In this document: positions 1 through 5,988 of the stretch, piece by piece | How the letters are laid out: every line of letters begins with the position of its first letter | How positions within the stretch are numbered: the first letter of the stretch is position 1 | Assembly (NCBI GenBank): GCA_029077775.1 | Contig: JAQNCU010000051.1 | Coordinates: 1 to 12,214, forward strand | Reading direction: 5' to 3' | Length of the DNA: 12,214 bases | DNA from: Acidocella sp. | Lineage (GTDB): Bacteria > Pseudomonadota > Alphaproteobacteria > Acetobacterales > Acetobacteraceae | Made by a program: the position numbers and the translations under genes | Notes under the pieces: model-generated | The model's input: the letters and a program-made list of their open reading frames with translations, nothing else | Told to the model about the DNA's origin: nothing | Database searches by the model: none

Positions 1-95
1 GGTCATCGCCACTGGCCTCCAAAACCCAGCCAACAGCTTGAATCAGAAAATCAAACGATCCGGAATCCCCTGCGATTCACTTATACGTCATCGCG
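1..95 (-). mobile_element. Possible insertion-sequence end running off the left edge
   Basis: Read on the minus strand, a TA-containing junction near 92-95 is followed by a GAATC-rich stretch with short inverted repeats (GAATCCCCTGCGATTC at 72-87). At the very edge there is an ATG ACC (6 to 1) that could begin a transposase with N-terminus Met-Thr, as in many IS630- and IS5-type transposases. Only two codons are visible, so the family cannot be named. Plain intergenic sequence is the alternative. From about 96 to 251 I see no gene. Confidence 0.22.
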
Positions 96-251
96 CTCTA
101 GATCGGCATTCACCGGCGAAGCCGAGAGGCGCTCTTTTTGATCTTCGCCAGCAGGCGGGCCTGGGCGCCCTTGAGCGGCTTTGGCTAGGGCTATAGCCCC
201 AAAGCCGCCAGGCCGCCCTTACACGCCGTCCTCGCTTGCCAAAATGGCTGA

Positions 252-485
252 TCAACGGCGGGGGGCAGCATCCCCCTGGTTTGCCCGAATCAGATTGCAG
301 GGATCAACTGCCAGGGCTTCCGCGATCTGGCCCAGCACCGTCACGCTGACGGATACCTTTGACCGTTCAATGGCCCCCACATAGCGAGAGCTGATTCCTG
401 CCTTATCGGCAAGCTCTTCCTGCGTGAGCTGCGCCTCCTGACGCAGCCGCCAAAGATTTCTCGCCACGACCTCCTTTAAGTCCAT
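252..485 (-). CDS. XRE-family HTH transcriptional regulator (small repressor)
   Basis: A 77-residue protein that is essentially one Cro/C1-type helix-turn-helix domain (about residues 4-66). Visible family features are an N-terminal helix with R-x-L-R-Q, then LTQEELADKAGISSRYVGAIERSKVS, the two recognition helices of HTH_3, then the VLGQIAEALAVDP helix. It has no extra ligand or protease domain, so it is probably a simple DNA-binding repressor. Start ATG at 485. Its upstream region contains two adjacent GGAAC...TTCC dyads (506-534), which suit autoregulation. It is divergent to the secreted-protein gene at 617 and so could also control it. It lies inside the presumed integrative element, where such regulators usually control excision or replication genes. 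The family call is firm; the role is inference. Confidence 0.88.
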   Translation of the reverse strand: MDLKEVVARNLWRLRQEAQLTQEELADKAGISSRYVGAIERSKVSVSVTVLGQIAEALAVDPCNLIRANQGDAAPRR

Positions 486-505
486 GGCGTATCTGGCTAT
501 GGACA

Positions 506-534
506 GGAACGATGTTTCCAGGAACGATTGTTCC
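506..534. promoter_or_regulatory. Twin operator-like dyads upstream of the XRE gene
   Basis: Two consecutive 14-bp dyads, GGAACGATGTTTCC (506-519) and GGAACGATTGTTCC (521-534), repeat with a 15-bp period. The second is a perfect GGAAC/GTTCC inverted repeat around GATT. They begin 20 bases from the XRE start codon, inside the divergent promoter region. Tandem dyads of this size and spacing are typical sites for small XRE dimers. That the XRE at 252-485 binds them is inference. Confidence 0.6.
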
Positions 535-616
535 TATTCGTCGTTTTACCTGGCAATCATAGGGCATGGTTGCGCCAATCACGGTGGGGGCAAAACTGTT
601 ACAGAAATTGAGGCCG

Positions 617-1414
617 ATGAGGAATATCTTCCTTGCCCTGCTAGGCGTGCTCATGGCCGGGAGCTTGGGGTCGGCTCACGCAGACCCATTGCCTGCGGTA
701 GACCCGGCGGGAGAGCAGTTTCTCGAAGCCGTTCTGGTTAATGACGCGGTGACGGACTACTCAGGCGGACAGTCACTCCTCTCGTGGGGTTCAAAGCCCA
801 TACTCGCTGTAACCGCCCGGGCGTATTTTGCCGACTATCAAAGTAATCAAATAGCCGCAGACCAAAAGTACCAGAATAAAGCCATTGCCATTAGCGGCAC
901 CATCGACTCGGTCAATAATGACCAGCTAAACGGCCCTTATGTTTCTTTCACCGTCGATGGCCTCGGCAACTGGGTTTATGCTTACCTTGACCCCAGTGCT
1001 ATGTCTGAGGCGGCATCCTATAATGCCGGGCAGACTGTTACTCTTTTTTGTGTTTCGGCCGGTATTCTTGTGGAGATCCCTCAGCTTAAACAGTGCGTCG
1101 GCAAGCAGACATTAACAGTCGTATTACATCAAGAAATACACGGAGCACTGGAAAGCTGGCTGACCGGGGGACCGTTCCCTTATGGGGATGACGTAAAAAC
1201 AAAGGGCATCTTTCTTCTGGTTTATGAGGGCGGGAAGACTTTAAACCCAGATGATCCAAGTTCTGATCCAAGCCAAATCATGTCTGACCAACAACGGTTT
1301 ACTCGGATATTTCAGCTTGCCGTTAAAAACCCTGATACGAAGGCTGACGCAGCCTTCGTGGGTCTGCCTTTGAAATCCTCTCATGGTCCTCAAGTTTCAA
1401 CAGGTTCACCATAA
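617..1414 (+). CDS. Secreted OB-fold (tRNA_anti-like) protein, element cargo
   Basis: A 265-residue protein of unknown function. The N-terminus is a clear Sec signal peptide: Arg at position 3, a hydrophobic core IFLALLGVLMAGSLG, and a likely cut after AHA before Asp. The ATG at 617 is preferred for this reason over the upstream ATG at 566, which would bury the signal under 17 extra residues; neither has a good Shine-Dalgarno. The mature part carries a stretch like the tRNA_anti-like (OB-fold) family: TARAYFADYQSNQIAADQKY, AISGTIDSV, a glycine-rich strand, then the strand containing QTVTLFCVSAG and QLKQCVGK. Two cysteines there could form a disulfide. The last 100 or so residues have no motif I know. 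It is divergent from the XRE gene and may be its target. Sequence on both sides is AT-richer than the right-hand core, consistent with transferred cargo. Confidence 0.75.
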   Translation: MRNIFLALLGVLMAGSLGSAHADPLPAVDPAGEQFLEAVLVNDAVTDYSGGQSLLSWGSKPILAVTARAYFADYQSNQIAADQKYQNKAIAISGTIDSVNNDQLNGPYVSFTVDGLGNWVYAYLDPSAMSEAASYNAGQTVTLFCVSAGILVEIPQLKQCVGKQTLTVVLHQEIHGALESWLTGGPFPYGDDVKTKGIFLLVYEGGKTLNPDDPSSDPSQIMSDQQRFTRIFQLAVKNPDTKADAAFVGLPLKSSHGPQVSTGSP

Positions 1415-1629
1415 TACGATTGCACATTGTTAATTTTCAGTGCGTCTACCAGTATTTAATTGTTTCGATTTCAAGATGTGTGTCACGCAACTCTAAAGTT
1501 AGGGACGCATACATTCGCGGCAGATAAAATTGATAATTTAATCAATAATATAGATGAAAAAATGATAGTAATGGCGCTTATATCAGTAATGGCGCTTATA
1601 TCAGTAATGGCCAGCCATCTCAGCCAATA
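1415..1629. other. AT-rich gap with candidate replication-origin repeats
   Basis: This gap of about 215 bases holds no convincing gene. Positions 1521-1560 are strongly AT-rich and include the inverted repeat ATTGAT/ATCAAT (1529-1534 and 1541-1546). The 18-bp tandem repeat follows directly, next to the 3' end of the replication-initiator-like gene. AT-rich DNA beside short direct repeats near a rep gene is the usual look of an origin, but position and composition are the only evidence. Confidence 0.35.
1567..1611 (+). repeat. Tandem direct repeat, 18-bp unit, 2.5 copies
   Basis: The unit AGTAATGGCGCTTATATC occurs at 1567-1584 and 1585-1602 without mismatch, followed by a half copy AGTAATGGC at 1603-1611. 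It lies 19 bases beyond the end of the replication-initiator-like gene. It could be an iteron-like binding site or a recent slippage duplication. Confidence 0.9.
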
Positions 1630-2667
1630 CTAAGCGAACTCCTGGTCTGGGAGCATAATTTCAAGGGCTGCTAATTTTCCCTTCTCCATTGGCCTTATTA
1701 TGACCGCTCCTTCAAGGAGGAAATATATATCAATGCCAACCAAGGCATTCAGAAAGTGCTCGGGCATCATCTGCGTATTCTTTTGGTGGTCAATGAATGA
1801 CTGGACACGGTAAACCTCCTTCATCACATCAAAAACCAAAATATCTTCTCCATTGCACATCACTCGGGCATTCAGATGTTTTATACAAGCAGCAGCTTTA
1901 ACTCGCGTAGAAAAGCGATTGTATTTTCGCAGCAAGTTGTGCGTGGCACCATGCTTTTGTACTATCATTCCGGCTTCGTCGATCAGTTGTTTTTCAACCG
2001 ATGGCCAATTGAATGTCGAGAGCTTAACTTGTCGTCGAATGGCATCTACCAGATCGACGGTTAAGATGTCTGCAATAGTGCATAGCCCTATCGATCTACA
2101 GACCTCTGCTGAAAATCTTCTGAGTTCAATATGTGCGACGGCCTCACCCGTGATTTTGGAAACACGATCAGCATAGGCGGCTATATTCCGGTTTTTCCCT
2201 TTTCTGCTGTAATATGACGTTTCTTCGGCACAAATAATTGTTCCTTTTCTTCTCCATTTCATTGTCAAAACCTGAAGAATGAGCTCTGAAACTGTTTTAG
2301 CCACATCCTGGCTCGGCACGATAAAATCGATCGCAATATCGACCCGGCTAACCTTTTGGCCAGGAAATTCACTCATGACATACTGAATCGTTTCAATGTT
2401 TGGCCTGTGTAGGCGTAAATGCATATATCCCACACACCTCGACGGCGCCACTATTGGCTCCCTACCGATTAAACTGCGAAGAGCCTTTTTTTGTTCACCC
2501 GTTACATGGCCTTTCACCAACACGACTACGGTATCGATATAGATGTGCCGGTCGAGGCACATCGACCGCACTTTATCAACACGAGCCTTCAGGCGATCCT
2601 CGCATTTCTTTTGTGGACCGGAAACATGCTTTTCCAGCACAAGCGCGGGCAGCATTCTTTTTTTCAC
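1630..2667 (-). CDS. Replication initiation factor-like protein (Rep_trans-like)
   Basis: A 345-residue protein resembling phage and plasmid replication initiators of the rolling-circle Rep_trans type. Visible features are a first strand HIYIDTVVVLVKG (41-53), the strand SRVDIAIDF (107-115) matching the family's R-x-D-x-A-x-D-F pattern, a threonine-tyrosine strand TSYYSRKG (150-157), and NIAAYADRVSKITGE followed by HIELRR (161-184), matching the N-x-x-x-Y-x-x-x...E-x-R region where these proteins carry their tyrosine. I see no helicase domain. The GTG at 2667 has GAGG eight bases upstream; ATG at 2655 is an alternative. It starts 10 bases after the excisionase-like gene, so the two are probably co-transcribed. 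It is clearly AT-richer than its neighbours, with many ATA and TTA codons, suggesting foreign origin. Nicking activity is inferred from pattern only. Confidence 0.55.
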   Translation of the reverse strand: MKKRMLPALVLEKHVSGPQKKCEDRLKARVDKVRSMCLDRHIYIDTVVVLVKGHVTGEQKKALRSLIGREPIVAPSRCVGYMHLRLHRPNIETIQYVMSEFPGQKVSRVDIAIDFIVPSQDVAKTVSELILQVLTMKWRRKGTIICAEETSYYSRKGKNRNIAAYADRVSKITGEAVAHIELRRFSAEVCRSIGLCTIADILTVDLVDAIRRQVKLSTFNWPSVEKQLIDEAGMIVQKHGATHNLLRKYNRFSTRVKAAACIKHLNARVMCNGEDILVFDVMKEVYRVQSFIDHQKNTQMMPEHFLNALVGIDIYFLLEGAVIIRPMEKGKLAALEIMLPDQEFA

Positions 2668-2677
2668 CTTGGAAACC

Positions 2678-2950
2678 TCAGAAATTTGTTGCGGTGGCGA
2701 AGAGTTCAGCGAGAGGCGCTTTGTATTCGGCTCCGCAAAGTTGCGAGGAATTATGCTGGAGCTGCCCCAGGCGCTTCACTGCCCAGGCTATGAGTTCGGT
2801 GCGAGGATAAACGCATCGGCGGCCCCATTTTGCATACGGAGGCCCCCCAGCTCTTGTCACCCAGGTTTCCAAGGTTGCTACAGACGTGGGAAGCCCCAGC
2901 TTTCCCAACAAATCCGCCGCCTCCTGCCTTGTCAAAAACGGTGCCGCCAT
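2678..2950 (-). CDS. AlpA/HTH_17-type DNA-binding protein (excisionase-like)
   Basis: A protein of about 90 residues whose first 60 form a winged helix of the MerR-like HTH_17 family: FLTRQEAADLLGKLGL, then the recognition segment TLETWVTRAGGPPYAKWGRRCVYPRTELIAWA. The GGPP-x-x-K-x-G-R-x-x-x-Y-P/R core is the family signature. Such small proteins act as excisionases or prophage activators (AlpA) next to tyrosine integrases. I chose ATG 2950 because GGGA lies seven bases upstream and the domain begins right after it; a GTG at 2995 would add 15 residues. The gene sits between the integrase and the replication-initiator-like gene on the same strand. The C-terminal 30 residues show no motif. Assignment as the element's excisionase is inference from context. 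Confidence 0.75.
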   Translation of the reverse strand: MAAPFLTRQEAADLLGKLGLPTSVATLETWVTRAGGPPYAKWGRRCVYPRTELIAWAVKRLGQLQHNSSQLCGAEYKAPLAELFATATNF

Positions 2951-3077
2951 CTCATGTTCCCGCAATGGATGGAGCGGCAACGTCTGCCGATCCACTAAGT
3001 GTATACCCAGGTGAAATTCAGAAGATTGCTTGAAAATCGGGAGGCGTCTTTTTAATCTATTGATATAAAACGATTCT

Positions 3078-3093
3078 GCTCCGGACGGGGAGC
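3078..3093 (-). terminator. Short GC hairpin downstream of the integrase
   Basis: GCTCC and GGAGC pair around a six-base loop in the 125-base gap between the integrase stop and the excisionase-like start. On the minus strand it is followed by AGAATCGTTTTA, a weak T-rich tail. It could attenuate transcription between integrase and excisionase. The stem is short, so this is tentative. Nothing else stands out between 2996 and 3120. Confidence 0.3.
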
Positions 3094-3120
3094 GTCGCTT
3101 CTAATGTAAAATATTGTAAC

Positions 3121-4404
3121 TTAGTCTGAGGCTGGGTTGTTGCTGGCATTCGGCTCGTCGCCCGCCTTCTTGAACATCAATTTCATCAGGTGTTCTGCAA
3201 CGGTATCCGCCGCCGCCAGTAGGACGGCATCGGCCGAATGCACGTAGCGGCTGGTAACCGTCTGCCCCTTGTGGCCAATCAGCGCCGCGATTGTGGTTTC
3301 TGAATAGCCCAGGTCTGCCGCGATGCTGGCAAATGAATGGCGCAGCGTATGAGGGGTAATGTCGCCCGGCAACTCACCTAGGGCCATGACACGATCCCAG
3401 AAGGACCGGAACCCCGTCATGCTCGCGTCACCGCGTGAGGCCGGGAATACCAAGACACCGGCACCCGTCTGAATGACGGGCGTCAGCATCTCGGCGGCGG
3501 CTTTCGAGAGGGGGCGAACACTGCGCCCCGTCTTGGTATCCCCCAGAGCCACCGTGCGGCGGGCGGCATCCACCTCGCGACTTCTGAGGTTAAGCGCCTC
3601 ACTGCTCCGCCAGCCGGTCAGGGCGAGGAACTGTATGGCTCTTACCGCAGGCAGCCAGATAGCGTCCTTCTGGGCCTTGAGCAGCGCTACGCCCAGCGCC
3701 TTATATTCCTCATCGCTCAGCCGCCGCTCGCGCTTATTCTCCGCGAATTTACGGACCTTTTGGGCGGGGTTATCTGCCCTCAGCCCCTTCTCGACCGCAT
3801 AAGTCAAGATGGCGCTCAGCAGCCCCATGGTTCGCGTGGCTGCGCCCCTGCCGCCCCGCACATTGGATAGCCCGCGCTTGTTCCCGGTTTTCACCCGCCG
3901 CGCGGTTTTGCCATCCGCCACCTGATGCATGAAAGTTTCGATGTCCTGACGGGACAGAGTGGCCACTGGGTGCTGGCCCAAGAGGGGCTTGATATGTCGC
4001 TCCAGACGGCTGTGATCGGTTTTCAGCGTGGTCGCCTTCTTGGGCTTGCCTCCCTTGGTGAGAAGGCGCCCGCCCGTGACATCGGCCCAGTATTGGTCGC
4101 ACAAATCTGCCATTTTGATCGCCTCGCGCGTGGCTTTCTTATTGGCCATGGGATCGCCGCCAGTGACGATCTCGCCGAGGAGCCTCTTGGCTTCATCCCG
4201 CGCGCTGTCGGACGTCCATGGGGCGCCGTGCCGTCCGATTGTATACCAGCGCTGGCGGCCCTCCGCTGTACGATAGCGCAGGACGTACTGCACCGAATCC
4301 TTCTGCCGCCGCGCGCCAAGCCCAGGCACAGCCGCATCATATATGGTCTCGCCGGGCTGCAAGGCCCTGACCTCGCGTAAGCCGATCTTTACTTTCTCTG
4401 CCAT
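3121..4404 (-). CDS. Tyrosine site-specific recombinase (P4-type integrase)
   Basis: A 427-residue integrase of the phage/island type that inserts DNA at tRNA genes. Domains in order are: an N-terminal DUF4102-like arm-binding region (about 1-90, with the AVPGLGAR and YTIGRHG strands), a core-binding SAM-like region (about 95-215), and the catalytic domain (about 225-410). The catalytic set looks complete: Arg266 in LTGWRSSE, a lysine near 291 in TKTGRS, His352-x-x-Arg355 in TPHTLRHS, His378 in LIGHKG, and the nucleophile Tyr387 in TSRYVHS. The length is usual for the family. It reads leftward, with its start about 165 bases from the tRNA-Arg fragment at 4569-4616, the usual geometry for an integrase beside its own attachment site. 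No frameshift is seen, so it is probably active. Confidence 0.95.
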   Translation of the reverse strand: MAEKVKIGLREVRALQPGETIYDAAVPGLGARRQKDSVQYVLRYRTAEGRQRWYTIGRHGAPWTSDSARDEAKRLLGEIVTGGDPMANKKATREAIKMADLCDQYWADVTGGRLLTKGGKPKKATTLKTDHSRLERHIKPLLGQHPVATLSRQDIETFMHQVADGKTARRVKTGNKRGLSNVRGGRGAATRTMGLLSAILTYAVEKGLRADNPAQKVRKFAENKRERRLSDEEYKALGVALLKAQKDAIWLPAVRAIQFLALTGWRSSEALNLRSREVDAARRTVALGDTKTGRSVRPLSKAAAEMLTPVIQTGAGVLVFPASRGDASMTGFRSFWDRVMALGELPGDITPHTLRHSFASIAADLGYSETTIAALIGHKGQTVTSRYVHSADAVLLAAADTVAEHLMKLMFKKAGDEPNASNNPASD

Positions 4405-4431
4405 TCGCCCCGCATACGCCTGAACTATTAG

Positions 4432-4451
4432 ATAGCGCGCATATAGCGCGC
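4432..4451. promoter_or_regulatory. GC-rich palindrome in the integrase promoter region
   Basis: GCGCGC (4435-4440) and GCGCGC (4446-4451) flank ATATA, and ATAGCGCGC is also a 9-bp direct repeat. It lies about 30-45 bases upstream of the integrase start and next to a TCTAAT -10-like hexamer on the minus strand (4427-4432). It may be an operator or a recombination-arm site. The bases from 4452 to 4568 hold no gene and presumably include the element side of the attachment region. Confidence 0.4.
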
Positions 4452-4568
4452 AAGTTTACTCATTGCATAGCGGGAACACGCAAGGCGTTGCAATATAAAT
4501 TACAATGATTATAGTGGTTTGTACGGGTAAAATCCGGGTCGCTCAACTCTGGCTAGGCGATAATAATA

Positions 4569-4616
4569 GCCCTCCGAAGGCAAAGGTCACGCGTTCGAAT
4601 CGCGTCGGGTCCGCCA
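4569..4616 (+). pseudogene. 3' half of tRNA-Arg(CCG): attachment-site remnant
   Basis: From GCC at 4569 the sequence reads as the 3' part of a tRNA: anticodon loop CTCCGAA (4572-4578, anticodon CCG), 3' stem strand, variable loop, a perfect T-arm ACGCG-TTCGAAT-CGCGT, 3' acceptor strand CGGGTCC, discriminator G and encoded CCA (4614-4616). The matching 5' acceptor strand (GGACCCG) is absent: bases 4520-4568 only loosely resemble a D-arm and cannot pair. An integrase gene 165 bases away makes this a classic att remnant. Integration there would leave the intact tRNA, completed by the element, at the unseen far end. Confidence 0.82.
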
Positions 4617-4740
4617 GTAAAATCAAGCAGTTATAGGGAATGGCCGCCTCTCACAAAAATCACTTTATACCAATCTGATACCACCAGCGCGATCAGCGGC
4701 GGCTTTCAGGGGTATTGGCGGCTAGATTCTCCTTGTGTCG

Positions 4741-4766
4741 CGTTATGTGTTGCGATACACGTAACG
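4741..4766. promoter_or_regulatory. Operator-like inverted repeat before the higBA genes
   Basis: CGTTATGTGT (4741-4750) and ACACGTAACG (4757-4766) pair at nine of ten positions around a TGCGAT spacer. The repeat ends two bases before the GTG start of the toxin gene. Antitoxins of the HigA family repress their own operons at such palindromes, so this is probably the autoregulatory operator. That is inference from position. Confidence 0.6.
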
Positions 4767-4768
4767 CC

Positions 4769-5053
4769 GTGATCCGCGGCTTTTCCGACAAGCTCACAGC
4801 CGAGATATTCACCAACCGGGTGCCCAAGGGCTTCCCCACGGATATTCTGGCATCGGCCCGCCGGAAGCTGGCAGTTATAGACGCGGCAGAGACGCTGAAT
4901 GACCTACGCTCCCCGCCAGGCAACCGGCTGGAGGCATTGCAGGGCAACAGGGCGGGGCAGCACTTAATCCGCATCAACAGCCAGTGGCGGGTGTGCTTTG
5001 TCTGGAAAGATGACGGCCCGCATGAGGTCGAGATTGTTGATTATCATGGATAG
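4769..5053 (+). CDS. higB: HigB-type mRNA-interferase toxin (RelE superfamily)
   Basis: A 94-residue toxin expected to cleave mRNA on the ribosome when not bound by its antitoxin. Family features are the opening VIRGFSDKLTAEIF, the central ARRKLAVIDAAETLNDLRSP helix, NRLEALQG, and the hallmark C-terminal strands INSQWRVCFVW...VEIVDYHG. Basic and aromatic residues of the active site (Arg and Trp of QWRV, the terminal Tyr-His) are present. The GTG at 4769 gives the usual family length and leaves the palindrome upstream non-coding; ATG 4745 and TTG 4715 would extend the N-terminus through the operator. No good Shine-Dalgarno is seen. The antitoxin follows directly. The pair sits just outside the tRNA-Arg remnant, so it belongs to a neighbouring accessory patch rather than the integrase element. 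The gene appears intact. Confidence 0.88.
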   Translation: MIRGFSDKLTAEIFTNRVPKGFPTDILASARRKLAVIDAAETLNDLRSPPGNRLEALQGNRAGQHLIRINSQWRVCFVWKDDGPHEVEIVDYHG

Positions 5054-5062
5054 GAGGGTGTG

Positions 5063-5371
5063 ATGGTGATTCTACGCGACGATCTGGATAAGCTGCCCTT
5101 TGCCAGCGACGCCTTGCCGCCCGTTACGCCCGGCGAGGTGCTGCGCGAGGAGTACATGACCCCGCTCGGCCTGTCTGCGCGCGCCCTGGCCAGCGAGATA
5201 GGCGTGCCCCCCAACCGGATTACGGAAATCTTGAGGGGGGAGCGCGCTATCACTGCCGCGACGGCAATCCTACTTGGCCGGCGGTTCAATACGTCCTCCC
5301 GGTTTTGGATGAATCTCCAGGTCGCGCATGATTTGGCCGTGGCAGAGCGGGGGATGCCGCACACGGCTTAA
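5063..5371 (+). CDS. higA: HigA-type antitoxin, XRE family
   Basis: A 102-residue antitoxin that neutralises the preceding toxin and represses the operon. The HigA pattern is clear: PVTPGEVLREEYMTPLGLSARALASEIGV, then PPNRITEILRGERAITAATAILLGRRF, then the conserved end FWMNLQVAHDL. The helix-turn-helix lies at about residues 35-70. A strong AGGAGGG (5052-5058) overlaps the toxin stop and fits ATG 5063 with a four-base spacer; GTG codons at 5060 and 5066 flank it and cannot be excluded. The nine-base gap and shared ribosome site point to coupled translation. The presumed binding site is the palindrome at 4741-4766. Confidence 0.9.
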   Translation: MVILRDDLDKLPFASDALPPVTPGEVLREEYMTPLGLSARALASEIGVPPNRITEILRGERAITAATAILLGRRFNTSSRFWMNLQVAHDLAVAERGMPHTA

Positions 5372-5408
5372 TTAAGCCCCACGTCCCAATACAAACGCCG
5401 GTAGTGGG

Positions 5409-5630
5409 TCAGTTTGAATTTCTCTGAGTTTTGTAAATCGCAGGGCAGTTTGGCTTGGATGCCCGAGCGTCAATGAGCGCAATGATGTCCTCCATGGTCC
5501 AAAGTGTGGTGCTTAGCCCGGCAGCCATAGCGGGTGAACACCGCAAGGTTTTGTGCATCCGAGCGAAGTTGTAAAACGTAAAGTACAGCGCAATTGCGTC
5601 GGACCGGTTCTCCAAGGCCATCAAAGGCAT
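5409..5630 (-). pseudogene. C-terminal remnant of an IS1-like transposase
   Basis: On the minus strand, residues encoded from about 5615 down to 5409 read LENRSDAIALYF, then YNFARMHKTLR, SPAMAAGLSTTLW and MEDIIALIDA. This is the characteristic end of IS1-type DDE transposases of alphaproteobacteria (their usual form is YNF-x-R-x-H-x-TL-x-x-TPAMAAG). Just upstream, NAF appears in a different frame at about 5618-5630, as expected if the family segment TNAFSKKLEN has been broken by a small deletion. Sequence further upstream in either frame does not continue the transposase, so only about 70 residues remain. No terminal inverted repeat was recognised. The remnant ends 38 bases after the antitoxin gene. 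Confidence 0.65.
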
Positions 5631-5685
5631 TACTTTCCGAGACGGCGTCGAGGTCATCGAAACGCCAGCACTAAACGACGCCTGA

Positions 5686-5988
5686 TCACCGCCATCACCC
5701 AAATTCCAGCATAGCTCGGGCCGACTGGGCGCCACAGCTTCCGAGACCCAGCCATCGCAGCGCCAGAATCGCACCGAGGCAAAACCTATCAAACCATCAA
5801 CCGCCATCCGCCAGGCCCTGCACAGCGCACCGCCAGACATGAAGAAGGCCTGCATCAGGCTGTTCGTTGATAAAGCCGTTATCAGCCGCGATGAAATACG
5901 CCTCAGCGGCCCAAAGAAACTCAACGCAAAGGCAGCCCTATCTGAGCGGCCAAATACCCAGACCGACGTTATTGTTTTTGTTCGAGTA
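5686..5988 (+). pseudogene. C-terminal remnant of a serine recombinase
   Basis: In the plus frame open after the TGA at 5683-5685, the segment from about 5809 to 5982 reads AIRQALHSAPPDMKKACIRL, FVDKAVISRDEIRLSGPKK, and later VIVFVRVW. This resembles the extreme C-terminus of large serine recombinases, where a helix with K-x-x-x-x-x-L-V/F-V is followed by a strand pair V-x-x-D-x-I-x-I-x-G-P. The catalytic N-terminal resolvase domain and the zinc-ribbon region are absent. The reading frame then runs on through the tRNA-Glu gene, so the native stop is lost. The preceding bases 5581-5685 (plus strand) are open but I do not recognise them. The fragment lies at the tRNA-Glu 3' end, a common landing site for elements. 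Confidence 0.5.

Noticed and set aside
71..87. GAATCCCCT shared with the T-arm of tRNA-Glu, as a possible second attachment copy
   Set aside because: Identity stops after nine bases and does not continue into the acceptor strand; too short to be an att repeat.
119..190. Minus-strand segment encoding a basic peptide ending in LLAKIKKSASRLRR
   Set aside because: Stop codons lie just upstream in the same frame and there is no start; too short to support as a gene or remnant.
1562..1633. A 23-codon plus-strand ORF whose product repeats MALISV
   Set aside because: It arises from the 18-bp tandem repeat being a multiple of three; no ribosome site, and it overlaps the 3' end of the rep-like gene.
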